Assembly (NCBI RefSeq): GCF_004217145.1
Contig: NZ_SHKR01000012.1
Location: 744,001-808,000 of the forward strand
DNA length: 64,000 nucleotides
Reading direction: 5' to 3'
DNA from: Kribbella rubisoli
Lineage (GTDB): Bacteria; Actinomycetota; Actinomycetes; Propionibacteriales; Kribbellaceae
Shown here: positions 46,092 through 54,159 of the stretch, in pieces
Numbering within the stretch: position 1 is the first letter of the stretch
Layout of the letters: each line of letters starts with the position of its first letter
The notes under the pieces: model-generated
What the model saw: the letters and a program-made list of their open reading frames with translations, nothing else
Databases searched by the model: none
Told to the model about the DNA's origin: nothing
Translations under genes and position numbers: made by a program

Positions 46092-46718
46092 ATGAGTTTT
46101 ACCGGTTTTCCGGCGGCGGCGCTGGATTTCTACGACGATCTCGAAATGGACAACACCAAGTCGTTCTGGACGGCGCACAAGCAGGTGTACGAGGAGTCGG
46201 TCCGCGCACCGATGACCGCGCTGCTCGCGGAGCTCGAGGAGGAGTTCGGTACGGCGAAGCTGTTCCGCCCGTACCGCGACGTCCGCTTCGCGAAGGACAA
46301 GACGCCGTACAAGACCCACCAGGGCGCGTTCATCGACCTGGCTCCCGCGACGGGCTGGTACGTCCAGGTGTCCGCCCCCGGCGTACGAGTAGCCGCCGGC
46401 TTCTACGACGCAACCTCCGAGCGCCTCGCGAGAGTCCGCACCGCCATCGACGACGACCGCCGAGGCAAACAACTGGAAAAACTCCTCGCCAAACTGACCC
46501 GAGCCGGCTGGACCGTAGGCGGCGACAAACTGAAAACCAGCCCCCGGGGCTACGACGCAGACCACCCCCGCATAGACCTGCTCCGCCACAAATCCCTCAC
46601 GGTCTCCAAGTCCTACGGCTTCGAGCCCATCATCCACACCCCCGACCTAGCCACCCAGATCCGCACCGACTGGCAGTCCACCAAACCCCTCCTAACCTGG
46701 CTAACCGACAACAGCTGA
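46092..46718 (+). CDS. DUF2461 (TIGR02453) family protein
   Basis: 208 residues starting MSFTGFPAAALDFYDDLEMDN, with the family blocks FWTAHKQVYEESVRAPM, FRPYRDVRFAKDKTPYKTHQ and GFYDATSERLARVRTAIDDD. The family is widespread, cytoplasmic and of unknown function. Divergent from the broken oxidoreductase, 42 bp apart. Confidence 0.88.
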   Translation: MSFTGFPAAALDFYDDLEMDNTKSFWTAHKQVYEESVRAPMTALLAELEEEFGTAKLFRPYRDVRFAKDKTPYKTHQGAFIDLAPATGWYVQVSAPGVRVAAGFYDATSERLARVRTAIDDDRRGKQLEKLLAKLTRAGWTVGGDKLKTSPRGYDADHPRIDLLRHKSLTVSKSYGFEPIIHTPDLATQIRTDWQSTKPLLTWLTDNS

Positions 46719-47161
46719 TCCGCGGGACAGCCCCACGCACGCTACGCAGCCGCTTCCTTCGTCGCTCCGCTCCTCAGCGCACCTGCTCCGCGCGCTCCCA
46801 CCCACCCCCGGCTCCCGCCGTGCATCCCTGCGGGCTACCGCCCGCCCTTCACTCGCTACCGCTCGCGACCGACCGCGGGTAGTCCCGCCCGCCGCCACGA
46901 TCGAACAGGCTCGCGATCGCCGGAGATGGCGGGATCGGCAGCTCGCGGGTAGCGCGAGCTTTGGCGGCTTGATGAGGTCCGCCCCGACCCCGCCGGTCGG
47001 GAAGGTGTCGACCCGGAGACGAGCGTACGGAGCGTGATGGCTCTTGTACCATACGAATCTGGGTACACGTAACTCCGTGGATCTCGGATCTATGGCCGTC
47101 GGATCGGCTGATTCCGCCGAACATGTACCTTCTCGGGCTCGAAAACGAGAGGTTGTGGAAA
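46719..47161. other. Intergenic region without a recognised gene
   Basis: No frame with family character is found on either strand. The left half is C-rich and low in purines. A perfect small hairpin (AGCTCGCG/CGCGAGCT around GGTAG) lies near 46940-46961, and GTACC/GGTAC arms flank a possible promoter region near 47046-47067. The last part probably holds the promoter of the XRE gene. Confidence 0.5.
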
Positions 47162-48021
47162 GTGCCGAGGGCTGCTGGTCCGCCGACTGTTCGGCTTCGT
47201 CGGCTTGCGGCTGAGTTGAAGCGCCTTCGCGCCGAGGCACAGCTGACCCGCGAGCAGGTCCAGGAGCGGAGCGGCGTCAACCAAGGCACCCTCTGGCGCA
47301 TCGAAAAGGCCAGGCCAAACCCCACACCGGTACCCTCGAAACCCTCTTCGACCTGTACGACGTGCCCGAAGCCCGCCGCGTCGAACTGCTCGAGCTGGCT
47401 CGTGGCGGGAAGCAGCCCTGGTGGCTCCGCCAACTCAAGGACCTGATGCCGCAGAGCTATGCGGCATACATCAGCTTCGAGTCGGAGGCCAAGGTCGCGC
47501 ACAACTACGAATCGCTGTTCGTGCCAGGTCTGCTGCAGACCGAGGAGTATGCCCGCGCGGCTCTCGTCGACGGCCTGCCAAGGGACTCGGAGAAGTTCGA
47601 GCTGAGTGTGCAGACAAGGATGGAGCGCCAGCGCGTTCTTGGTCGGCGCGAGGACGGACGCGATCCGCTAGAGCTCTGGGCGGTCCTCGACGAAGCCGCC
47701 TTGCGCAGAGAGGTCGGCGGGCGGTCCGTCATGCGCGCCCAACTCGGCCGACTGCTGGAAGTGAGCGAGCGCCCGAACGTCACGCTGCAAGTGATTCCGT
47801 TCGATCGCGGGACACATCCCGGCATGCTCGGCGCCTTCGTCCAGCTGAGGTTCGGTTCCGTGGCACCCGACATCGTCTACGTGGAGAGCGTGGCCGGTGA
47901 CATCTTCTTGGAGGCCGAAGCGGAGATCGACCGGCACAGCCTGGTCTTCGATCACCTGCGGGCGACAGCGCTCAGCCCGCGTGACACCAGCACGTTCATC
48001 GCCACGCTGATCGCCCAGTGA
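47162..48021 (+). pseudogene. XRE/DUF5753 regulator gene with a frameshift
   Basis: From GTG 47162 (GAGAGG nine bases before) the frame gives an XRE HTH (LAAELKRLRAEAQLTREQVQ and GVNQGTLWRIEKARP). Family sequence continues in the next frame as PHTGTLETLFDLYDVPEARR and the DUF5753 domain FVPGLLQTEEYARAAL, LQVIPFDRGTHPGM, VAPDIVYVE. The frame change falls in AAACCCC at 47317-47323, fitting one lost base. Intact length would be about 286 residues, normal for the family. A real inactivation or a homopolymer read error. Confidence 0.8.
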
Positions 48022-48150
48022 GGTTATCCACAACCTCGCATTTCAGCTCTCCGACGGTACTGCGCCACACGGATTCGACGTTCGGCTCGCCCCTCCAGCC
48101 CGCAGAGATTCGGATGGTGCGGCCTGTGCTGATCTCCGTACGGTCGTTGC

Positions 48151-48528
48151 ATGACGACCTCAGCGACGAGCCTGGCGGTCTCGGCCGGCAGCTCGACAGG
48201 GCCGAGGTCGGGGGCGCACCGCGTGCTCCATTGCTACGCCCACGAACACCTCGCTCCTAAGCTGCTGGACCTCGTCGCGGTTCAGGAAGCCGCAGCCCGG
48301 GCCGCGATCGAACGCGGCTTCGTCCTCGGCGCGCTGTTCGTCGAAGAGGACAGCTCGGGTACGGCGATGCAGGCGCTCATCGATGCCGTGTCGTCCCAAC
48401 CCGGCCGTACTGCGATCGCAGTGCCCCATCGCGGACACCTGATTCCGCTCGGCCGTCCGTACGAGTGGCAACAGTTCCTCGAAGAAATCACCCGCCACCC
48501 ACTCGTCTTCACCGGACGCACCCCATGA
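48151..48528 (+). CDS. Hypothetical protein (125 aa)
   Basis: 125 residues, first 20 Ser/Thr-rich, then an alpha/beta domain (VLHCYAHEHLAPKLLDLVA to RTAIAVPHRGHLIPLG). The pattern of a short strand, helix, strand with an ERGF turn recalls the N-terminal domain of serine recombinases, but catalytic residues are not visible, so this is only a fold hint. It stops with TGA overlapping the ATG of a Cys-rich frame (48525). Confidence 0.5.
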   Translation: MTTSATSLAVSAGSSTGPRSGAHRVLHCYAHEHLAPKLLDLVAVQEAAARAAIERGFVLGALFVEEDSSGTAMQALIDAVSSQPGRTAIAVPHRGHLIPLGRPYEWQQFLEEITRHPLVFTGRTP

Positions 48529-48878
48529 ACAGCGGGGCGGGCATGCCGGACTCCTGTCACCCGTGCCCGTCCCGCTTTCCATACCTCGCAGATTGGAAGA
48601 ACCGGCCATGCCCAACATGCCGACCGGACGTCCGCAGGCGACTGTCGATCAGGCCCAGAAGACCTGGGACTGGCGGGTCTCAGCGTTCGAAGTCTTTGCG
48701 GATGTCGGTGAGGATGTCGCGGGTTTTGTTCGGGGGTGGGGCCGCGACGCAGCGGGCTTCCATGGTGGCTGTGTACTGGTCGAGGTCTTCCAGCTTGTCC
48801 AGGTACAGGGCGCTGGTGAGGTGCTCGATGTACACCATGTCGGGCAGGTCCTGCTCCGGGAAACGCAGGATGCTGTAG
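48525..48878 (+). CDS. Possible small zinc-ribbon-like ORF coupled to the preceding gene
   Basis: ATG 48525 overlaps the preceding stop (ATGA). The first 45 residues carry two CxxC knuckles, SCHPC and RPCPTCRPD, 17 residues apart, then a basic region. Beyond about 48680 the frame runs antisense to the XRE gene, so the true product may be short or the frame may be chance. Supported only by the coupling and the Cys pattern. Confidence 0.3.
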   Translation: MNSGAGMPDSCHPCPSRFPYLADWKNRPCPTCRPDVRRRLSIRPRRPGTGGSQRSKSLRMSVRMSRVLFGGGAATQRASMVAVYWSRSSSLSRYRALVRCSMYTMSGRSCSGKRRML

Positions 48879-49552
48879 GCGCCGCCGGTGGCTGCGTGGC
48901 CGCCGACGCTGAAGGGCATCACCTGGAGGGTGACGTTCGGCAGCTGGGAGGCGTCGATCAAGTGGTTGAGCTGCTCGATCATGCTCTTGACGCCACCGAT
49001 CGGCCGCCGAAGTACTGCCTCGTCCACGACGGCCCAGAGGCGAACTGGCTCCGGCCGGGTCAGGACGCCCTGGCGGTTGGTCCGCAGCGTCACGCGACGC
49101 TCGACCTCTTCGCCGGGGATCATGCCGCGACCCAGCTGGACGACGGCACGAATGTAGTCGGGTGTCTGCAGCAAGCCCGGAATGAACTGCAACTCGTAGA
49201 CACGGATCAGCTGCGCCGCTGCCTCGAGGTCCAGATAAGAGTGGAACCAGCTCGGCAGCACGTCGCCGTACCGGTGCCACCAGCCGGGGTTGTTCGCCTC
49301 GCGCGCGAGACGAAGGAGCCGCTCGCGCTCTTCCTCGTCGTCGAGCCCGTAAAGACTGAGTAGGTCGCCGACGTCGCGTTCCTTCAGGCCGACGCGGCCC
49401 AGCTCCATCCGGCTGATCTTGGACTCCGACGAGCGGATCTCCCAGCCGGCGTCGGACCGGCTGATACCGGCGGCCGCCCGCATGCGGCGAAGGTGCGCTC
49501 CGAGAATGACGCGCAGCGCGGTCGGTCCGCTTTGCGCGCCCGACTCCGTCAC
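48680..49552 (-). CDS. XRE family regulator with DUF5753 domain
   Basis: 290 residues. N-terminal HTH: LGAHLRRMRAAAGISRSDAG and IRSSESKISRMELGR. DUF5753 domain: FIPGLLQTPDYIRAVVQLG, VRLWAVVDEAVLRRPIG, NVTLQVMPFSVGGHAAT, DMVYIEHLTSALYLD. These regulators (Scr1-like in Streptomyces) work with a small DUF397 partner encoded nearby and affect development and antibiotic production. Here a DUF397 gene lies about 1.1 kb away (50664-50897). Confidence 0.92.
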   Translation of the reverse strand: MTESGAQSGPTALRVILGAHLRRMRAAAGISRSDAGWEIRSSESKISRMELGRVGLKERDVGDLLSLYGLDDEEERERLLRLAREANNPGWWHRYGDVLPSWFHSYLDLEAAAQLIRVYELQFIPGLLQTPDYIRAVVQLGRGMIPGEEVERRVTLRTNRQGVLTRPEPVRLWAVVDEAVLRRPIGGVKSMIEQLNHLIDASQLPNVTLQVMPFSVGGHAATGGAYSILRFPEQDLPDMVYIEHLTSALYLDKLEDLDQYTATMEARCVAAPPPNKTRDILTDIRKDFER

Positions 49553-49806
49553 CCCAACCTCCCAGCGGCCCCAGCGGTCTCCATCAACAGCAACCTCACC
49601 CGCAAGTGCACATCATCGCACGGCACGGCTCTGATCTGCCGAAGTTCTTACAAAAGAGCGGCGAATCCGCAGCAGCGATCACGGAGCGTAAGAGTAGCCG
49701 ATCCGCATCCCGCCCGATTTGTCAGTACATATTAGCTCAGAAGCACGCCGTCGAACACCGTTCGGCGACGGTCGATCCAGCCTGTTTCAGGCGTGAGGAG
49801 CACCGA

Positions 49807-49944
49807 ATGGGGTTCGTTGTGGTCTCGAATTGGAAAACGTGCGGATGCACGTGCATCGGGCGCTTGCATTCGTCGCGTGCCGACGCCATGATTGCTTCAT
49901 GCACAGAAGGTGAGCTGAATCTCGCGAAACGTGACATCGCGTGA
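49807..49944 (+). CDS. Possible 45-aa Cys-containing peptide
   Basis: ATG 49807 with GAGGAG six bases before it; ends at TGA 49944. The peptide starts MGFVVVSNWKTCGCTCIG and holds four cysteines. The coding stretch also includes the ATGCACGTGCAT palindrome, so the DNA may be regulatory rather than coding. Not recognised. Confidence 0.3.
   Translation: MGFVVVSNWKTCGCTCIGRLHSSRADAMIASCTEGELNLAKRDIA
49844..49869. promoter_or_regulatory. ATGCACGTGCAT palindrome with TTGCAT half-site (copy 1)
   Basis: GATGCACGTGCATC (49844-49857) is a perfect 14-bp palindrome followed after 6 bases by TTGCAT (49864-49869). The same arrangement occurs upstream of the DUF397 gene (50927-50950). Read on the minus strand both point towards a member of the DUF5753/DUF397 pair. 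Confidence 0.5.
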
Positions 49945-50014
49945 TCCGGCAGGCCGGTCCTTACAGAGCGCCAATGGCCCCCCGTTGGCTTGACTGGTTG
50001 GGGAACCCGAGTCG

Positions 50015-50209
50015 ATGAACGACAACGACAGTGAAGTTGTGGAGCAGACCGCCGGCATGGTCGACGGCCGCGCGCCCGAGGAGCTGACGGAGCGGGAGAT
50101 CCAGGATCTGGTTGCGCGTTGCCCCGAGCAACAGCGCTGGGCCTTCGAGGGCTGGTTGCGCGGTGTTCGCCAACTCGACGGCGACCCCATCGTGAGCCTG
50201 GCTCCATGA
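50015..50209 (+). CDS. Small acidic hypothetical protein (64 aa)
   Basis: 64 residues, acidic N-terminus (MNDNDSEVVEQ), a predicted helix (ELTEREIQDLVARCPEQQ) and a Trp-rich second helix. Stop overlaps an ATG of the following frame. Unknown family; small proteins like this are common around DUF397 genes. Confidence 0.5.
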   Translation: MNDNDSEVVEQTAGMVDGRAPEELTEREIQDLVARCPEQQRWAFEGWLRGVRQLDGDPIVSLAP

Positions 50210-50238
50210 CCACCGACAGAGCAGTAGGAGGACGGAAA

Positions 50239-50424
50239 ATGGTGCGGATCTGGCTGGGCGACCACCTGATCGCCGAGTACGTCGCCGAGCCGGACCGCGC
50301 ATCGCGGTACCAGCGGGTGATGACGCCGAAGTTCACCGGATTGCGAATCACCGTTGACAATGCGGCCACCGGGAAGGCATCCGAGCTGCCGAGCGAACAG
50401 CTCTGGCCGCTCACCGTCCAGTAG
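50239..50424 (+). CDS. Small hypothetical protein (61 aa)
   Basis: 61 residues starting MVRIWLGDHLIAEYVAEPDR. ATG 50239 is preceded by a strong AGGAGG seven bases upstream; an ATG at 50206 overlaps the previous stop. Predicted short beta strands. It ends before the terminator at 50592. Unknown function; with 50015 it forms a two-gene unit. Confidence 0.55.
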   Translation: MVRIWLGDHLIAEYVAEPDRASRYQRVMTPKFTGLRITVDNAATGKASELPSEQLWPLTVQ

Positions 50425-50591
50425 TTCCGTACTCGCCCCTCAGACACGCCAGGGCTGACTCTCGCCGGAGAGTCGGCCCTGGCGTTTCCATGTCTTGTCC
50501 CGGCCGCGCAGAGCCGGATCTGCGCAGCCGCCGACCGACCTGGTGACCACAGTCGCCGTACCGGCCTTCAGACCGATCTGAGGGCATACGA

Positions 50592-50635
50592 AAGGGCCCC
50601 TTCGTCACTCGCCTGGCGAAGGGGCCCTTGCTTTT
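50592..50635. terminator. Intrinsic terminator
   Basis: Perfect 13-bp stem AAGGGCCCCTTCG (50592-50604) and CGAAGGGGCCCTT (50617-50629), 12-base loop, then GCTTTT. It ends the plus-strand small genes and may also stop the convergent DUF397 transcript. Confidence 0.9.
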
Positions 50636-50663
50636 CGTGTTGCCCAGTACTGCTCTGTGATGC

Positions 50664-50897
50664 TCAGGCGAGGTAGTCGAACTCGCCGTCCTGAACGCCG
50701 CCGAGGAACGCCTCGATCTCGGCCTTGGTGAACACCAGGGCCGGGCCGTCGGTGAAGCGCGAGTTGCGCACCGCCACACCGCCGTCCGAGAGCTTCGCAA
50801 CCTCGACACAGTTGCCGTTAGGGCCGCTTCGCTGGCTCTTCTTCCAGATCAGCTCGCTGTTCGAGTCGCCGGGCATGCCGTTGTAGATCGCAGTCAT
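50664..50897 (-). CDS. DUF397 domain protein
   Basis: 77 residues. DUF397 hallmarks: IWKKSQRSGPNGNCVEVAKL, then GGVAVRNSRFTDGPALVFTK and EIEAFLGGVQDGEFD. These proteins partner XRE/DUF5753 regulators (Scr2-type). ATG 50897 follows GGAAGG by eight bases. A palindrome and TGCAT repeats lie just upstream (50927-50956). Confidence 0.92.
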   Translation of the reverse strand: MTAIYNGMPGDSNSELIWKKSQRSGPNGNCVEVAKLSDGGVAVRNSRFTDGPALVFTKAEIEAFLGGVQDGEFDYLA

Positions 50898-50926
50898 CAG
50901 CTGCACCTTCCATACGTCCTTGGCAT

Positions 50927-50956
50927 ATGCACGTGCATTTGGCCTTGCATCTGCAT
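50927..50956. promoter_or_regulatory. ATGCACGTGCAT palindrome with TTGCAT half-sites (copy 2)
   Basis: ATGCACGTGCAT (50927-50938) is followed by TTGCAT (50945-50950) and TGCAT (50952-50956). It lies 30 bases before the DUF397 start. Same design as 49844-49869. Confidence 0.6.
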
Positions 50957-51168
50957 CGTACACACTTTTGGGTCACGTGTCCGCTCCCTTACTTCGAGTG
51001 ACCGTGTCGCGGTCAAACACCCGTTGGACGGCGTGTCCGGTCGCGATCAGTGACGGTTTCTAAGTCCGCGCATGAGAAGCAACCAGGCGGGGTACGGTCT
51101 CTCTTGCAGGCATGACCGTGGTTCAGCGAAGTGCCACGCCGTGACGAGACAGTCGCGAGGTCATACCA

Positions 51169-51990
51169 ATGGTTACGAGCATCATGGAGCGGGTTTCCAC
51201 CCGCTGCGCCACTCCGGCCGATCGGGCCGCACGTGAAGCAGCCACCCGGGAGCTGATGGAACGCCGGGCTGCCAGTACCGCCGAAGGCGAACGGCAGGAA
51301 CTTCTCGAACAGGTCGTCGAGCTCAACCTGGAAATGGCACAGGGCATCGCGCGCCGTTTCCGCGGGCGGGGCGCCGAGGCCGACGACCTGGAGCAGGTCG
51401 CGTACCTGGGGCTGGTGAAAGCAGCCCACCACTACCGGCTCGAGGCGGAGACCCCGTTCATCGGGTTCGCCATCCCGACCATCCGCGGCGAGGTCAAGCG
51501 GTACTTCCGCGACTGCGCCTGGACGGTCCGGATCCCGCGCCGGCTGCAGGAGATGCAGGGAACGATCGCAACCAAGCTGCCGGAGCTCGAGCAGCAGCTG
51601 AACCGCGAGCCGACGCCGGCGGAGATCGCCGAGCACCTCGAGGTCGAGGTGATCGAGGTCGAGCAGGCGCTCGCGGCGAAGGGCTGTTTCAACGTGTTGT
51701 CGCTGGACCGTCCCGCCGAGGCCGACGCCGAACTGACGCTGGCCGACGTGGTCGCCGACGACGATGACGCGAGCATCGATCAGCTGGAAACGGTCGAGAT
51801 GCTGGAGCCTGTGCTCGCCGATCTGGGCGAGCGTGACCGCCGGATCCTTCAACTGCGCTTCATCGAAGGCTGGACGCAGTCGGAGATCGGCAACGACATC
51901 GGCGTCAGCCAGATGCAGGTATCGCGGGTCCTGCGCCGGATCCTCGACGACCTGCGGGACAAACTCGCCCCGGTCCAGGCCGCGGCCTAA
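51169..51990 (+). CDS. RNA polymerase sigma factor, SigB/SigF/SigG group
   Basis: 273 residues with regions 2, 3 and 4. Region 2: LEQVAYLGLVKAAHHYRLEA and FIGFAIPTIRGEVKRYFRD. Region 3: PRRLQEMQGTIATKLPELE. Region 4: LGERDRRILQLRFIEGWTQS and IGVSQMQVSRVLRRILDDL. This stress/sporulation group is usually held by an anti-sigma factor, but none is adjacent. ATG 51169 used; ATG 51184 is possible. GGGTAC at 51090-51095 resembles a SigB-type -10 element, but no matching -35 is seen at the right distance. Confidence 0.93.
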   Translation: MVTSIMERVSTRCATPADRAAREAATRELMERRAASTAEGERQELLEQVVELNLEMAQGIARRFRGRGAEADDLEQVAYLGLVKAAHHYRLEAETPFIGFAIPTIRGEVKRYFRDCAWTVRIPRRLQEMQGTIATKLPELEQQLNREPTPAEIAEHLEVEVIEVEQALAAKGCFNVLSLDRPAEADAELTLADVVADDDDASIDQLETVEMLEPVLADLGERDRRILQLRFIEGWTQSEIGNDIGVSQMQVSRVLRRILDDLRDKLAPVQAAA

Positions 51991-52208
51991 GAGTTGCCCG
52001 CAGCAACCGTGCCCTGATCGTAGTAGAGACGCCAGGTGCCGTCGGTCCGTCGCCACAGAGAACTGCGGCGGACCGGCGCACCACCTGTACGACGGGACAC
52101 GTACGTCACCTGCACGAGGTCATCGCCCAGCCGGACCTGGCGACCTCGGTCGCTTCGACGGCCAGAAGCTCCCACCTCGGCAAACTCCGGATCCAGCAGT
52201 AGGTCAAC
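51987..52208 (-). pseudogene. DUF4440/SnoaL-like remnant
   Basis: The minus frame encodes VDLLLDPEFAEVGASGRRSD joined to QVRLGDDLVQVTYVSRR and RRSSLWRRTDGTWRLYYDQG. It has the start and end of a DUF4440 protein but lacks about 25 residues in the middle, and has no good start codon apart from GTG 52175, which would cut off the first part. Probably a decaying gene. Confidence 0.5.
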
Positions 52209-52285
52209 TCTAGACTCGCGGGTCGCTGAACCTCTCCGTCGGTGGCGGGTGGCGGCACAATGGGAGAGGACGAGGGGATACGTAG

Positions 52286-53035
52286 TTGCTGTTGGCCTTG
52301 CGCATGTTCAAGACCGTGCCCGCGGACGCGGTCTCGGTACTGCGCGCGTACCCGCCGTTGGTGGTGTGCTTCGCGGCCGCGCTGACCGGCACCGCCGTGG
52401 TGTTCGACGTCTTCTATCTCGTCGCAAGCCCCGGCCTCACGCTGGCACTCGTCTATACGGTGCCGGTGCTCGCCGGTCTGATCGCGGGACTCGTGGCCGC
52501 GGCCGACGACGTCGGGCTCGAGCGGCGAGTGCTTCTTTGTACTGTCGGCTTGGCAATCGCCCTCGGCATCACCAACTCGATCGTGGTGGCGATGATCGCC
52601 GCGATGTCCCGCACCGACCCGTCGAACTGGTCGTCCGGTGGCCAGTCCGTCCTCTTCGCCGCCTGCTCGGTGCTCGCCGTCGCGCTCTCGATCGTTGCCT
52701 GCAGCAAACTGATCGATGCGCTCGGCATCGAACTGCGCACCGAGTTGCCGCATCGCCGCCGACCCGTCCCGGCTCCGACGGTGTTACTGGCACCGCGGCC
52801 GCGAGTGAGCAAGGAGTCGGCCGCGCGCGCCCAGCCCGCTCCGCCACCTCCTCCGCCGGTGGCCCCGCAGGATGAGGAAGAGACCATTCCGGTCTTCGTC
52901 CCGCCACCCCTCAAGGTCGTCGATCCGGAGGAGGCCCGCCCGGTGACCCCGTCCGGCCAGATCACGCCCCACACTCCCCGCATACGCCGTGCTCCTCGCC
53001 GCAGCAACAAGCCCGGCCGTCGCCCCGGGACGTAA
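52286..53035 (+). CDS. Membrane protein with Pro-rich cytoplasmic tail
   Basis: 249 residues. Three to four spans in the first 150 residues (AYPPLVVCFAAALTGTAVVF and onwards), then a 95-residue tail rich in Pro, Arg and Glu (ARAQPAPPPPPPVAPQDEEE). TTG 52286 has GAGGGG eight bases before; ATG 52304 is the alternative. No family recognised. Confidence 0.65.
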   Translation: MLLALRMFKTVPADAVSVLRAYPPLVVCFAAALTGTAVVFDVFYLVASPGLTLALVYTVPVLAGLIAGLVAAADDVGLERRVLLCTVGLAIALGITNSIVVAMIAAMSRTDPSNWSSGGQSVLFAACSVLAVALSIVACSKLIDALGIELRTELPHRRRPVPAPTVLLAPRPRVSKESAARAQPAPPPPPPVAPQDEEETIPVFVPPPLKVVDPEEARPVTPSGQITPHTPRIRRAPRRSNKPGRRPGT

Positions 53036-53052
53036 GCTGCGAGACTGATCCT

Positions 53053-54159
53053 GTGTGGGATCTGGTGATTGTGGGCGCCGGCCCGGCGGGAGCCGCGGCC
53101 GCGCTGGGGGCGTTGGGGGCGGATCCGACTCTGTCGGTGCTGCTGGTCGATCGGCACGACTTTCCGCGGGACAAGGCATGCGGTGACGGGATCGCGCCGC
53201 ACGTACTCGATCTACTCGCGGACGTCGGCGTCAAGGGGATCCTCGACGACTGGACCCCGGTACGGCGGTTTGTGCTGAACCGCGGGAGCGCCGGCGTGGA
53301 TCGCGAGATGTCGCGCCCGACCTGGGTGGTGCCGCGGATGGTGTTCGACCAGCGGCTCGTCGAGGCGGCGCAAGCGGCCGGGGCTCATTTGATCCGGCGA
53401 CGGGTCCGCGGCCTCGCGATCCAGCGGCAGTCCGTCACGGTCGACGACGACCTGCACGGCCGGTTCGTGGTCGGCGCGGACGGCGCCCATTCCGTCGTAC
53501 GGCAGGAGCTCGGGACGAAGCCCGGTCCGGTCGCGCTCGCGATCCGCGGCTATGCGCCGACGCCGGCCGCGCGGGCGGCGAGTCAGGTGATCGCGTACGG
53601 TCCCGGCCGGCAGCCGTCGTACGCGTGGTCCTTCGATCGCGGCGACGGCTGGTCGAACGTCGGGTACGGCGAACTCCTCGCCGGCACCCGCCCCACGCGA
53701 GCCGACCTGCTCAAGAACCTCGAGACGCTCCTGCCGGGAGCGACCGACGGCGGCGAGTCGTGGTGGGGCCATCACCTGCCGCTCGCCGGCTGGTCCTGGC
53801 GACCGCAGAGCGGACCGGTGCTGCTCGCCGGCGACGCGGCCGGTCTGATCAACCCGATGACCGGTGAAGGCATCTATTACGCCGTCGCGACCGGGTTGCT
53901 CGCGGGCCGCTCGATCGCGGACGCGCTGCGGACAGGCGACTCGGACGCGGGTACGCCGTACCGTCGCCGCACGTCCCGCCTGCTGTCGAAGCACCTGCGC
54001 CACACCGCGCTCGTCGCGCAGCTCAGCCGCTCCAACCGGATCCTCGACGCGGGCATCCGTGCGGCAAACGCCAACCAGGGCATCTTCGACGACCTCGTCG
54101 AGCTGGGCCTCGCCGACGGCTACCTCACTCGCCGCCTGCTTCGGAAGCTGCTGCCTTGA
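53053..54159 (+). CDS. Geranylgeranyl-reductase-family FAD oxidoreductase
   Basis: 368 residues. FAD motif DLVIVGAGPAGAAAALGA, the GGR-type RHDFPRDKACGDGIAPHVL, FVVGADGAHSVVR (DG motif) and LLAGDAAGLINPMTGEGIYY. It would reduce isoprenoid double bonds, for example on menaquinone or polyprenyl lipids, or hydroxylate an aromatic. GTG start. The 3' end overlaps the convergent regulator by 35 bp. Confidence 0.88.
   Translation: MWDLVIVGAGPAGAAAALGALGADPTLSVLLVDRHDFPRDKACGDGIAPHVLDLLADVGVKGILDDWTPVRRFVLNRGSAGVDREMSRPTWVVPRMVFDQRLVEAAQAAGAHLIRRRVRGLAIQRQSVTVDDDLHGRFVVGADGAHSVVRQELGTKPGPVALAIRGYAPTPAARAASQVIAYGPGRQPSYAWSFDRGDGWSNVGYGELLAGTRPTRADLLKNLETLLPGATDGGESWWGHHLPLAGWSWRPQSGPVLLAGDAAGLINPMTGEGIYYAVATGLLAGRSIADALRTGDSDAGTPYRRRTSRLLSKHLRHTALVAQLSRSNRILDAGIRAANANQGIFDDLVELGLADGYLTRRLLRKLLP

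Noticed and set aside
46719..47161. Minus-strand frames in this gap (for example up to 47502)
   Set aside because: Arg/Ser-rich, no start with a ribosome site, and they overlap the XRE gene in antisense.
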